A DNA stretch of 54,974 bases from the NCBI GenBank assembly GCA_964443885.1, contig CAYUES010000002.1:1-54974 (forward strand), written 5' to 3'. The DNA comes from OMIS01 sp964443885. GTDB lineage: Bacteria > Patescibacteriota > Microgenomatia > UBA1400 > PJMF01. Within the stretch, counting starts at the first letter, position 1, and each line of letters begins with the position of its first letter. Under the pieces are notes generated by a model. The model did no database searches and was not told where the DNA came from. It worked only from the letters and a program-made list of their open reading frames with translations. The position numbers were made by a program, and so were the translations under genes. Positions 1-7,937 of the stretch are shown here, piece by piece.

Positions 1-1285
1 CTGGATAAAAAGTGCTCTGAAAATCATTTGGTGACATCACAGAAGTTGGCAGCGCTGCTAATTGGCTTCGCAACATCGGCACCCATGAAGCATGATAGCG
101 GAAAAGATCTGGCCCATTATCTGAGTTCAGAGCATTCTGCAGACGCACCCGATAATCCTGGTGTGACTGCTTACTATACTTGATAGTTACATTAGGATTT
201 TTTGATTCGTAATCTTGAATAACTGAAGCCATCGTCTCGCTTGGTTCCCATAGTCCCCAGTACTCGAGAGTTACTTTGGCACCACCAGTTGTAGGCTGAC
301 TAGTTGTTCCTGTTCCGGTCGTTCCAGTTCCTCCTGGGTTAGCAGTTGAACCGGCGGAGTTGCCTCCCGTTGGAGTAGTACTAACACTCGTTGTTCCCGA
401 ACCTCCCAAACCTAAGAAGCGAAATGCCACGAAACCCAAAATTAAAAGTAACAGAACGCCACCACCTATAAATGGTAAAAATTTCATGAATGATTTCTTT
501 GGCTGTGCAAACTGAGGATCTTGAGGGTTTTGTGGATTCTTTGCTCCTTGTGGAGTAGCAGTCATCGTTGGGGCTGGCGCTAGCTTTCCAGCTCCCCCAC
601 CCATAGGGTTAGGTCCTTGAGCCGAAGCAGCAGCTCCTGAAGGCAAACGATTACTAGCCATTGAAGAAAGCGCCGTTAAAGTTTGTGGTGGTTGCTGAAT
701 TCGGACAGGTTGTTGTGGCGCACCAGGTGCAGAACTTTGAGTTGGTGCAGCCGGCGGCATTGCAGTGGCTGGCGGAACTGGCATACCAGCTCGAGCTTGA
801 GGTGCAGTTGGATTAGTCGGCATACCTGGAGCTGGACGAGGTGGCTGTGCTGGTGCTGGTTGACCAGTCGGGGCTGATGGTCTTTGCTGTGCGGCTGGAA
901 CAGATTGATTTTGTACTGGAGGAGTAGCTGGTCTAGGAGCTTGGGCGCCAGCACTTTGTGAAGGTGATGGGACTGGTTGGCCAGTCGGAGCGGCTGGTCT
1001 TTGTTGCGCTGCTGAAGTAGGTGGTGTGGCTGGACGAGGTGGCTGTGCTGGAGAACTGGTAGGTAAAGTAGGTCTAGTTGGCGAGGGCGCACCAGGTGCA
1101 GCTGCGCTCATTGGTGGAGTCGGTACTGTAGGTTTACTTTGTTGATTCTGTTGAGCTTGTTGTGTTTGCGGTGGCATTCCAGGAGTAGCTGATGATCGTG
1201 CAGGAGTAGATGCAGGTGCTTGATTTTGACCACTTGCAGCGGGTTTTACAGGAGGAGTAGCAGGTTTTGGTAATGGCGCGGGCAT
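1..1285 (-). CDS. Membrane-tethered extracellular solute-binding protein with Pro/Ala/Gln-rich N-terminal region (partial, C-terminus off window)
   Basis: I translated this by hand from the ATG at 1285; the frame stays open to the window edge (about 428 codons). Residues 1 to about 265 are low complexity, dominated by Pro, Ala, Gln, Thr and Ser. One membrane segment follows (about 270-290, after FMKFLPFIGGG), then a Gly/Thr/Ser linker to about 330. The last part, beginning VTLEYWGLWEPSETM and continuing through NPNVTIKYSK and GPDLFRYH, matches the N-terminal lobe of family 1 (sugar-type) ABC solute-binding proteins. The binding lobe should lie outside and the Pro-rich part inside the cell. 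The usual arrangement is a short signal peptide or lipoprotein anchor, so the long cytoplasmic tail is unusual. No ABC permease or ATPase is in view. The ligand is unknown. Confidence 0.8.
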   Translation of the reverse strand, partial: MPAPLPKPATPPVKPAASGQNQAPASTPARSSATPGMPPQTQQAQQNQQSKPTVPTPPMSAAAPGAPSPTRPTLPTSSPAQPPRPATPPTSAAQQRPAAPTGQPVPSPSQSAGAQAPRPATPPVQNQSVPAAQQRPSAPTGQPAPAQPPRPAPGMPTNPTAPQARAGMPVPPATAMPPAAPTQSSAPGAPQQPVRIQQPPQTLTALSSMASNRLPSGAAASAQGPNPMGGGAGKLAPAPTMTATPQGAKNPQNPQDPQFAQPKKSFMKFLPFIGGGVLLLLILGFVAFRFLGLGGSGTTSVSTTPTGGNSAGSTANPGGTGTTGTGTTSQPTTGGAKVTLEYWGLWEPSETMASVIQDYESKNPNVTIKYSKQSHQDYRVRLQNALNSDNGPDLFRYHASWVPMLRSQLAALPTSVMSPNDFQSTFYP

Positions 1286-1394
1286 AAGTCAATCTTTACA
1301 TTACTGCTGGAACGATAGCGGTAATTCTGACACAATACAGCTACTACTTGTTGATTTCTTTCACTTACTACATGATATCACAACAAGTACCAGT

Positions 1395-3197
1395 ATGTCG
1401 GTTACTAACAAGTATTTTACTATTTTTTTCCCCAAAACTGCAAAGGCAACTCTGTATTCATTTGCTGCAGCTGGTTTTAGTTGTCTTATCGCTGGTATTT
1501 TACTCCTTCTTTACTTCCATGCCAAATCCCATTTACCGATGAATACTACTATTGGAGGTATTGACGTTGGCAACATGACGGCAAACGAAGCCAAAACCGT
1601 TTTAGAGAAAGAGTTTTCTAACCCACCTGAGCAGACAGTCTTGCTTCGGGTAGACGATATTACGGTGGCTTCCAGTTCATCAGAGCTTAAGGCTAAGTAT
1701 GATATTGATGGAGAAATCCTCCCCTTACTTGGCGTGCCTCGAGCGGATCACACTCGTACCAAATTACTTTTTGTCTTGCGTCGGTACTTTACCAATCATC
1801 AAAAAACACTCGACATTACGTATGACCCTGCTGCCGTGACCCAGTTTTTAGAAATCATGCAGAGCAAGGTGGATATTGCGAGTAAACCACCACAGATCCA
1901 ACTAGCTACTAGCAACAATCCAGCAACACTGACTGTTTTCCCCGGTGAAATGGGTCGCGCCATAGATACGGAAGAAACCAGAGCCTTAATTTCTCAAACG
2001 TACCGCTCTGGCCAGTATGAATTGCTAGCTCCAGTGGCCAGTACTGGCGCAGTATTGAGTGAGGTAGCGATTCCAGTCGCTGTGGATCGTGGTAAAAAAT
2101 TGGTTGGTAAATCAATTAGTTTCACCAGAGAAGGCATTCCATTTAGCGTTGGAGATACGGAGCTCGTGAGTTACTTGGTGATTCCAGAAGGAGTCGCGAA
2201 ACAACCTATTATAGATAGTTTGGAACGTTGGGAAACTCAGGTTAATCGCCCACCACAAGAACCTGAGTTTGAGTACGATGCAACGACACTGGCTGTTACA
2301 AAGTTTGTGCCACCACGTAATGGCTTAACATTAGATCGTGAAAAAACTGCCGACCTAATTACACAAGCTATTCAAGAGTTTGAGACCACAACTGATCCTG
2401 AGAAAAAAACTGTTGAGCAACCACTCCCTCTTGCTGAACAACCACCGCAAACAGCTCTCGCTGACCTCAATGACTTGGGCATCAAAGAACGGATTGGCTT
2501 TGGTGAAAGTTACTACGCGCACTCAATTCCCAATCGTATCTATAATGTAGCTCTTGCCACAAAACGCGTCTCGATGACGATCGTAAAGCCTGGCGAAGAG
2601 TACTCATTCAATAAACGAATTGGTGATGTTTCTGCTAGCACTGGCTATAAATCAGCCTATGTAATTCAAGGCAATCGTACGGTGCTGGGCGATGGCGGCG
2701 GCGTTTGTCAGGTGAGTACAACCTTGTTCCGTGCTGTTTTAAATGCCGGCTTAGATGTAACGCGCCGACTTCCTCATAGTTACCGGGTCAGTTACTACGA
2801 ACTCGATACCAAACCAGGCATTGATGCGACAGTTTATTCAGGTGAGACAGACTTTAGATTTCGTAACGACACCGATCAACACCTACTAGTGTATGGTGAA
2901 GCGGACAGCAAAAACTTATACATGTTCTTTGAGATTTACGGTATGTCTGATGGTCGAACTACCGAGATCGTGGACCACAAAACTTGGAACTTCCGCCCTG
3001 CTCCTCCCGCGCAGTACATTCCCGATCCGTCACTTCCACCTGGCAAAACAGTCCAAGTAGACTGGGCAGCCGCAGGAATTAGCGCTAGCTTCAAACATGT
3101 TATAAAAGATAAAGATGGCCAAGTTGTGAGCGAAAACACCTATACTTCCAACTACCGCCCTTGGTCTGCTAAGTATTTGCAAGGTGTGGCACAATAA
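1395..3197 (+). CDS. VanW family surface protein with peptidoglycan-binding-like repeats
   Basis: This 600-residue protein has an N-terminal membrane segment (about residues 19-42) and so is probably anchored with its bulk outside. Two YoaR/PG_binding_4-like modules follow (about 55-170, starting TIGGIDVGNMTANEAK, and about 225-330). A VanW domain covers about 370-500, with the typical GEEYSFNKRIG and GDGGGVCQVSTTLFRAVLNA stretches. VanW proteins are found in Gram-positive bacteria and CPR; their biochemical role is not established, but the repeats suggest contact with the cell wall. It is divergent from the solute-binding protein gene and is followed at once by another surface protein whose longest ORF would overlap it by 14 nt. 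No clear Shine-Dalgarno precedes the ATG. Confidence 0.88.
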   Translation: MSVTNKYFTIFFPKTAKATLYSFAAAGFSCLIAGILLLLYFHAKSHLPMNTTIGGIDVGNMTANEAKTVLEKEFSNPPEQTVLLRVDDITVASSSSELKAKYDIDGEILPLLGVPRADHTRTKLLFVLRRYFTNHQKTLDITYDPAAVTQFLEIMQSKVDIASKPPQIQLATSNNPATLTVFPGEMGRAIDTEETRALISQTYRSGQYELLAPVASTGAVLSEVAIPVAVDRGKKLVGKSISFTREGIPFSVGDTELVSYLVIPEGVAKQPIIDSLERWETQVNRPPQEPEFEYDATTLAVTKFVPPRNGLTLDREKTADLITQAIQEFETTTDPEKKTVEQPLPLAEQPPQTALADLNDLGIKERIGFGESYYAHSIPNRIYNVALATKRVSMTIVKPGEEYSFNKRIGDVSASTGYKSAYVIQGNRTVLGDGGGVCQVSTTLFRAVLNAGLDVTRRLPHSYRVSYYELDTKPGIDATVYSGETDFRFRNDTDQHLLVYGEADSKNLYMFFEIYGMSDGRTTEIVDHKTWNFRPAPPAQYIPDPSLPPGKTVQVDWAAAGISASFKHVIKDKDGQVVSENTYTSNYRPWSAKYLQGVAQ

Positions 3198-3279
3198 TTT
3201 ACAAAAAAACGCTGCTTCAATTTACAATATTAGATCTGCCAGGGCAAAACCACAAACAAACAGTTGTACGTATTTGAGC

Positions 3280-3285
3280 TATACT
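3280..3285 (+). promoter_or_regulatory. TATACT -10-like box just upstream of the FN3 protein start
   Basis: A TATACT hexamer ends 9 nt before the GTG at 3295. Transcription would then start at or within a few bases of that codon, giving a nearly leaderless mRNA. The box lies inside the longest possible reading frame of the next gene, which argues for the internal GTG as the real start. No convincing -35 was seen. Confidence 0.4.
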
Positions 3286-3294
3286 CAAACTATC

Positions 3295-4470
3295 GTGCGG
3301 TACAAACCACCCTCATTCTTTACTACATTCACCACATTTGTACTGTTGTTGATTTTTGTCGGAACTTTACTGATTGCGCCGTTCTTCGCCACCATCGCAT
3401 CTGCCAATAATTCTGCTGTAAAAATCATCTGCAAAAATAAGGCCGACTGCGAACAAGTCGGGGGTGCTACTCCGTTTTTTACTGCTGAAAACATGGTCCC
3501 TGGTCAGTCTGTTCAGAAATCTGTCCAAGTTCACAACCAACGTAAAAATGAAGGTTGTACCATTAAAATTAGAGGCACAGAAACTGCCAATGAACTCGAA
3601 CAAAACCTGAAGAACCAGCTTGTTTTGAACGTGCTCTATAACAGCCAAAAACTTGTCAGTTATGATCTAGCAACAGTACTTTCGACAACAACACCTTTGC
3701 CAATTGACACCCTCAACGCACAAACCAGTCGCGACTATGACTGGCAACTATACTTCAAAGACTCTGCACATAATTCGTATCAAGGCAGTAAAATTAACTT
3801 CGATTTACACCTGATCTTTACCTGTGATCCAAGTACGACAGAGCCAATTCCAACCCCGACACTCACGCCCTCACCTTCAGCCACTCCTCTGCCCGACTGT
3901 ACAATCAAACCACCGACTGAGAAACCAATCGTCACTATTGCTTCGCAAAAAAACCCAACCACGCTTTCAGTACAGTGGACGAGCGTTCCCACAGCTACCA
4001 ACTACAAACTTAGCTTCGCCACAACCGATACTAGTCGCCGCTACGAAAATACAAGCCTTGGAAACACTCAGCAACATTCAGTAACTGGTCTGCATCCACA
4101 AAAGGATTATTTTTTTGTAATTACTCCTTATCACTCTTGTGCTGCAGGGCCGTCATCAGATCCAGTCTTTATGAATCGAGATCCCACGCAAACGAAGCCT
4201 GTCGATGCCACAGATCAGCTTGAAGGTAGTGACAAAACCTCCCTAGATCCCCCTGGACAAGTACTTGGAGCACAGATCATTGCCACAGAGGGTGCTGACA
4301 TTAATCTTGACTCATCGGATAATAAACGATCTCTAGTTGGGCAGTTTTCGATACTTACTGGCGATGCCATCAATGCATCTGGGGTAGGTTTTACTGCGTT
4401 TTTGATTGCTGTAATAGTTCTTTTCATGCTTTTTAGATACAAAAAGATGCACAAAAAACCCACTTCCTGA
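3295..4470 (+). CDS. Surface protein with signal peptide, fibronectin type III-like domain and C-terminal membrane anchor
   Basis: The frame is open from 3184, but I prefer the GTG at 3295 (391 residues). It puts a signal sequence (VRYKPPSFFTTF, then a long hydrophobic run ending ATIASA) at the N-terminus and lies just after a TATACT box. The mature part has an unrecognised N-terminal domain with several cysteines, a Pro/Thr/Ser linker (PTPTLTPSPSATPLP), and a fibronectin III-like domain (about residues 200-300: QWTSVPTATNYKLSF, VTGLHPQKDYFFVITPY). The C-terminal membrane segment is followed by a lysine-rich cytoplasmic tail (YKKMHKKP). The N-terminal part may be TasA-like, since a TasA/SipW cluster follows, but the similarity is too weak to assert. 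Probably an anchored adhesion or fibre-associated protein. Confidence 0.7.
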   Translation: MRYKPPSFFTTFTTFVLLLIFVGTLLIAPFFATIASANNSAVKIICKNKADCEQVGGATPFFTAENMVPGQSVQKSVQVHNQRKNEGCTIKIRGTETANELEQNLKNQLVLNVLYNSQKLVSYDLATVLSTTTPLPIDTLNAQTSRDYDWQLYFKDSAHNSYQGSKINFDLHLIFTCDPSTTEPIPTPTLTPSPSATPLPDCTIKPPTEKPIVTIASQKNPTTLSVQWTSVPTATNYKLSFATTDTSRRYENTSLGNTQQHSVTGLHPQKDYFFVITPYHSCAAGPSSDPVFMNRDPTQTKPVDATDQLEGSDKTSLDPPGQVLGAQIIATEGADINLDSSDNKRSLVGQFSILTGDAINASGVGFTAFLIAVIVLFMLFRYKKMHKKPTS

Positions 4471-4506
4471 TCGCAATTGATAGCATTTATAGATGATTGT
4501 ATCCAC

Positions 4507-4536
4507 TTGACGGCACCTTCCTTTATTCAGTATTGT
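4507..4536 (+). promoter_or_regulatory. Candidate sigma-70 promoter of the TasA/SipW cluster, with long AT-rich leader
   Basis: TTGACG (4507-4512) and TATTGT (4531-4536) are separated by 18 nt, a plausible housekeeping promoter. It would give a leader of roughly 175 nt before the ATG at 4718. The leader contains a small inverted repeat near 4552-4569 (AATAATT and AATTATT arms) and a GAAAGG Shine-Dalgarno about 8 nt before the start. This 247-nt intergenic stretch (4471-4717) contains no ORF worth calling. Confidence 0.35.
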
Positions 4537-4717
4537 TATTAGTGAAGCAATAATTTCATAATTATTACTAGAGCATACTGCGATTTATGACGTCACAAAT
4601 TATGAAAAATTAATTGATGGATCGTAATAATAAGTAGCTACTGGCCTGCAGAGATATATAGAGTGCGCAGAAAAACAACTGAATAAATAATAATATAAAC
4701 ACAGAAAGGTTTATACA

Positions 4718-5353
4718 ATGAAGAAAAAAGTCCTGCTCTTTTTAGTAGTGATTGGTGTATTTGTTGGTGGAGGCTACGCGCTAACCCAAGCTCTCTTCTC
4801 GGATACCGAGACCTCAGCGAGTAACACTATTGCTGCTGGAACTTTAGATATGACAGTTGATGGCGAGAACGGCACTGCCTTCGATAGTATTGCCGTCGAA
4901 AACGTCGGCGCAACAGGCACAGACAGTGGTGAAAAAGAATGGACGATCCGAAATGCCGGAACAGTTCCAGGCACACTTTCGTTTGGTGTCAACAGTGTGA
5001 CCAACACCGAAAATGGCTGTAATGAGCCAGAGCTCGTCACTGAGCCTGCTTGTGAAGCTGACAACGAAGGTGAACTTGGTGCCGCAACCACCGCTATCGT
5101 CAAGATTGATACCGACAGCGATGGCGACTATGACGAAGAAGATGCAATTGCGACTACTACGCTCGCAACTGCAAATCAAGGCGTCTTTGCTTCAAGTTGG
5201 ACTACCAACGCTGGTGTTGTTACTATCCCAGCCGGTGAAACAAAGAAAGTTAAGATGTTCTGGTCAAATGACCCAACTGCTTATGGCAATGAAATTCAAA
5301 GTGATGCCTTAGCATTTGAGGTTCAATTCAACCTGACCCAGGTAACTCCGTAA
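4718..5353 (+). CDS. TasA/camelysin-like SipW-dependent fibre protein 1
   Basis: This 211-residue secreted protein begins with a signal peptide (MKKKVLLFLVVIGVFVGGG, then ALTQALFSDTETSASNTIAAGTL). It shows the TasA/camelysin (M73-like) hallmark: the sequence after the hydrophobic core reads like ALFSDTE..GNTF..GTLDM, where SipW-type peptidases cleave. The body is beta-rich, with the family's N-A-G-x-x-P-G pattern (RNAGTVPGTLSF) and a C-terminal QSDALAFEVQFNLTQV. An acidic segment, DTDSDGDYDEED, resembles a calcium-binding loop. TasA homologues build extracellular fibres. The next gene is a signal peptidase, the usual TasA partner, and a second copy of the pair lies at 6665-7907. A GAAAGG ribosome site supports the start, and a terminator follows. 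Confidence 0.85.
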   Translation: MKKKVLLFLVVIGVFVGGGYALTQALFSDTETSASNTIAAGTLDMTVDGENGTAFDSIAVENVGATGTDSGEKEWTIRNAGTVPGTLSFGVNSVTNTENGCNEPELVTEPACEADNEGELGAATTAIVKIDTDSDGDYDEEDAIATTTLATANQGVFASSWTTNAGVVTIPAGETKKVKMFWSNDPTAYGNEIQSDALAFEVQFNLTQVTP

Positions 5354-5390
5354 GTATGAATACGGACGCGATTTAACAATGGACAGTCGT

Positions 5391-5420
5391 ACGGAGGGTG
5401 CAAACCCTCCGTATTGTTTT
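5391..5420 (+). terminator. Rho-independent terminator after TasA-like gene 1
   Basis: A perfect 9-bp stem (ACGGAGGGT / ACCCTCCGT) with a GCAA tetraloop is followed by ATTGTTTT. It sits 37 nt after the TasA-like stop codon and before the signal peptidase gene. TasA 1 is therefore probably made from a short, abundant transcript, with partial read-through into the peptidase gene. Confidence 0.85.
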
Positions 5421-5471
5421 GCCACAGTAAATAAACTTACTAAGTAATCGCAGAACAAACTATTACAGCAT

Positions 5472-5981
5472 ATGCAGATACTTCTCAAAACTCTCTCTAT
5501 ACTATTTTGGACTGGCTACGGAGCCTTTATTATCCTCAGCTTTGTTATCAGCGCATCGAGTAGCAAACGTTCCAACCTACCGTTTCAAAGTTTTATTGTC
5601 CAAACAGCTTCAATGGAGCCCACCATCATGACTGGTGATGTCATCTTCATCAAACCACAAGAAAAGTACGCGTTACAAGACATCATTACCTTTACAAATG
5701 ATGAGAATCAGACAATTACCCATCGCATTATCGCAAGTAATGTTAGTACTGATAAAACTACGTTCACAACCCAAGGTGACAACAATACAACAGAAGATCC
5801 CAAACAAGTTGCAACTCAGCAAATTTTAGGAAAGTTTCAAGCCAAGATTCCAAAAGCTGGCTATGTACTGGTAAATGCTCAAAAGCCAACCAACCTCTTT
5901 TTACTCATCGCCATTCCGCTTGCTGTAATCATTGGCGGTGAAGTATTTAAGAAAAAAGACGAAAAACATGCTCAGAAATAA
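5472..5981 (+). CDS. Signal peptidase I, SipW (ER/archaeal) type, copy 1
   Basis: A 169-residue S26 peptidase with an N-terminal membrane segment (about 5-28) and a C-terminal one (about 145-163). The catalytic serine is S47 in ASMEPTIMTGD. The second conserved motif is TITHRI with H84, so the dyad is Ser/His as in SipW and archaeal/eukaryotic enzymes, not the Ser/Lys of bacterial LepB. It presumably removes the signal peptides of the TasA-like proteins on either side. The stop codon is 2 nt before the next gene's GTG, so the two are translationally linked. The start is the first ATG after the terminator; no strong ribosome site is visible. Confidence 0.92.
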   Translation: MQILLKTLSILFWTGYGAFIILSFVISASSSKRSNLPFQSFIVQTASMEPTIMTGDVIFIKPQEKYALQDIITFTNDENQTITHRIIASNVSTDKTTFTTQGDNNTTEDPKQVATQQILGKFQAKIPKAGYVLVNAQKPTNLFLLIAIPLAVIIGGEVFKKKDEKHAQK

Positions 5982-5983
5982 TT

Positions 5984-6565
5984 GTGAGAAAACAAGCGAC
6001 TCTCGGACTACTCGTTAAATCTCTGCTATTTATGATGGCTGTTTTTGCTGCGTATTCACAGTTCACCGATGCCGATCTCTTTGACCAAGAAGGCGTTTCT
6101 GGCAACTCATTTGTAGCCACCACTTTGGACTTCTCTACTCTGGATACCGCCAACCAAACCAACAAGACCTTGTTTTTTTCAGTCAACGGCATGGTGCCAA
6201 CAGGCTTCCAGATTGAGTCTGTCCGTCTTAAAAACTCAGGTAACCTCGAATTTCCGTACTCTGTCAGCGTTGCACAAACGGCTGGCTCTGCCCCACTCTG
6301 CCAGAACTTGGATCTGGTTGTGCTGCAGGAATGGACCCCAATTTATACGGGGAAGTTACTCGAGTTGCAGCTTGCAGGTGAACTTGCAGCACAAGAAAAC
6401 TGGGAAGACTTGGTGTTTGTGGTCAAGTTTAATAACACTGACGGCGCGCTCAAAAACCAGACCTGCTCGTTTATCTTCACGTTTACTACTGCCCTGACTG
6501 GCAACTCTTTTTCTGATACGGAAACTCTGGAAAATACCATTAGTACCGGAGCGTGGGCCGAGTAA
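5984..6565 (+). CDS. Secreted protein of the TasA/SipW cluster (TasA-like, divergent)
   Basis: This 193-residue product is read from a GTG 2 nt after the signal peptidase stop. It has a short hydrophobic N-terminus (LLVKSLLFMMAVFAAYSQFTDADLF) followed by GNSFVATTLDFSTLD, which copies the TasA-type cleavage region (x-D-x-x-GNSFxxxTLD). The rest is probably beta-rich, with two cysteines (APLCQN, NQTCSF) and a second GNSFSDTETLEN motif near the C-terminus. That repeat of the N-terminal pattern is odd for a fibre subunit. It is likely a minor fibre or anchoring subunit, like TapA beside TasA in Bacillus. This role is inferred from position and the N-terminal motif only. Confidence 0.75.
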   Translation: MRKQATLGLLVKSLLFMMAVFAAYSQFTDADLFDQEGVSGNSFVATTLDFSTLDTANQTNKTLFFSVNGMVPTGFQIESVRLKNSGNLEFPYSVSVAQTAGSAPLCQNLDLVVLQEWTPIYTGKLLELQLAGELAAQENWEDLVFVVKFNNTDGALKNQTCSFIFTFTTALTGNSFSDTETLENTISTGAWAE

Positions 6566-6664
6566 AGAGTCGACGCAAGTTTGATGAAGTCTTGTGTAGC
6601 TTTGCAACGGCAGTATATGAGAAAATGAAAAGCGCAGCAACATTGAAGAAGTCGGAACTACTGT

Positions 6665-7312
6665 ATGTTAAAAAACTTGGGAATTCTAAAGAGTTTATTT
6701 TTGCTATCGCTCGTAGGGGTAATTGGTTTTATGGCTACCCAAGCGCTGTTTATTGATCGGGAAACCTCACAGGAGAGTAGTTTCGTCGTCGGAACTCTCG
6801 ATATGACCGTTGGTGGACCAGGCAGTGAACAAGCCGAAAGCATCCAAGTAAACGGCGTTGGCGCCCAGAATCTTGTATCGGGCGGCAAGTCTTGGACAAT
6901 TAATAATGTCGGTAGCTTACCGGGTAAGTTTTCATTTGAACTACAAAACATCAAAAATATTGAAAACGGCTGCAATGAACCAGAATCCCTCGAGGACACC
7001 AGTTGCGGCACCCCTGGAGATGGCCAAGGTGAGTTGGGCGCCGTAATCTTAACCACTATCAAAGTTACAGAGCCCAATCAAGCTGAACGAACGATTTTTT
7101 CTAGTAATTTAAGTACTGAAAATGCCGATGAGTACCAAACCTTTTGGAAGAACAATGCTGGCACTGTCACAATCCCGGCTGGCAAAAGTTTGATCCTCAC
7201 TATGGAGTGGTCGACTCAAAACAGTCAGTTTGGCAATGAAGTCCAGAGTGACAGCGTACTGTTTGATTTAGTATTCAATCTCAATCAAGTTTTACCAGGA
7301 CAAAATAACTAA
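6665..7312 (+). CDS. TasA/camelysin-like SipW-dependent fibre protein 2
   Basis: This 215-residue paralogue of the 4718 gene has signal peptide MLKNLGILKSLFLLSLVGVIG, then ATQALFIDRETSQESSFVVGTLDM. Matching landmarks are NNVGSLPGKFSFELQNIKNIENGCNEPE (compare RNAGTVPG and TENGCNEPE in copy 1), GELGAV, the TIPAG.. strand, and C-terminal QSDSVLFDLVFNLNQV. It lacks the acidic DSDGDYDEED loop of copy 1. It is followed by its own SipW-type peptidase, so the TasA-peptidase pair is duplicated in tandem. No terminator hairpin like the one after copy 1 is seen. It is probably co-transcribed with the preceding gene (99-nt gap). Confidence 0.85.
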   Translation: MLKNLGILKSLFLLSLVGVIGFMATQALFIDRETSQESSFVVGTLDMTVGGPGSEQAESIQVNGVGAQNLVSGGKSWTINNVGSLPGKFSFELQNIKNIENGCNEPESLEDTSCGTPGDGQGELGAVILTTIKVTEPNQAERTIFSSNLSTENADEYQTFWKNNAGTVTIPAGKSLILTMEWSTQNSQFGNEVQSDSVLFDLVFNLNQVLPGQNN

Positions 7313-7376
7313 GGAGCTACTAGGCCAGGAACATACGCGAAACCGAGTTGTACTCTTGAACTGAGAAGCCACAATC

Positions 7377-7907
7377 ATGCCAACTGCCGCTGGGATTAAA
7401 ACATTCTTTTTTTACGTACTGATCACAGCTTTTTTTGCATTTCTCAGTTATCAACTAGTGTTGTGGTTTCGCCAGAATGTTTCTTGGCGCAGCTACGTCG
7501 TTCAGTCAGGTTCGATGGAACCAAGTATCATGACTGGCGACATGATCATCATCAAAAAGCAGGAAAAATACCAGAAAGCTGACGTCATTACCTTCAAAGA
7601 TGACAACGAACGAACGGTCACCCACCGGGTTACCGAGGTGGGTACGAGTCAGCCAATTACCTTGACGACCAAAGGTGATGCCAACGAAACCGCTGATGCT
7701 GGCACCATTAAACTCGAGCAAGTGATCGGCAAAGTCGTCTACGTCATTCCAAAGTTTGGGTATGTGGTGCAGTTTATCAAGACTCCTTGGGGATTTATCT
7801 TGACGATTTTGGTACCAGCTATTCTGATTTTGTATGATGAATCGAAGTCTGTTTGGGCAGACTCACAAGGTGGCCGCAAAGGCAGGAGACGGCGAATTGA
7901 GCAGTAA
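7377..7907 (+). CDS. Signal peptidase I, SipW (ER/archaeal) type, copy 2
   Basis: This 176-residue paralogue of the 5472 gene has an N-terminal membrane segment (about 8-30), catalytic S46 in QSGSMEPSIMTGD, and H83 in RTVTHRVTE as the general base. It shares the GKV.Y.IPKFGYVV strand and has a C-terminal membrane segment (about 140-158), ending in a basic tail (GGRKGRRRR). It lies 64 nt after TasA-like protein 2 and is presumably that protein's processing enzyme. Neither copy has the Ser/Lys dyad, so any general LepB must be encoded elsewhere. It converges with the slipin gene, with a 30-nt gap. Confidence 0.92.
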   Translation: MPTAAGIKTFFFYVLITAFFAFLSYQLVLWFRQNVSWRSYVVQSGSMEPSIMTGDMIIIKKQEKYQKADVITFKDDNERTVTHRVTEVGTSQPITLTTKGDANETADAGTIKLEQVIGKVVYVIPKFGYVVQFIKTPWGFILTILVPAILILYDESKSVWADSQGGRKGRRRRIEQ

Positions 7908-7937
7908 GTTCTATTTGAATAGCTATCGTTCGAACGC

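Noticed and set aside
676..1092. 138-codon ORF on the minus strand
   Set aside because: It is an out-of-frame reading of the Pro/Ala/Gln-rich region of the solute-binding protein gene; its Leu/Gln/His composition is that of a shifted low-complexity repeat.
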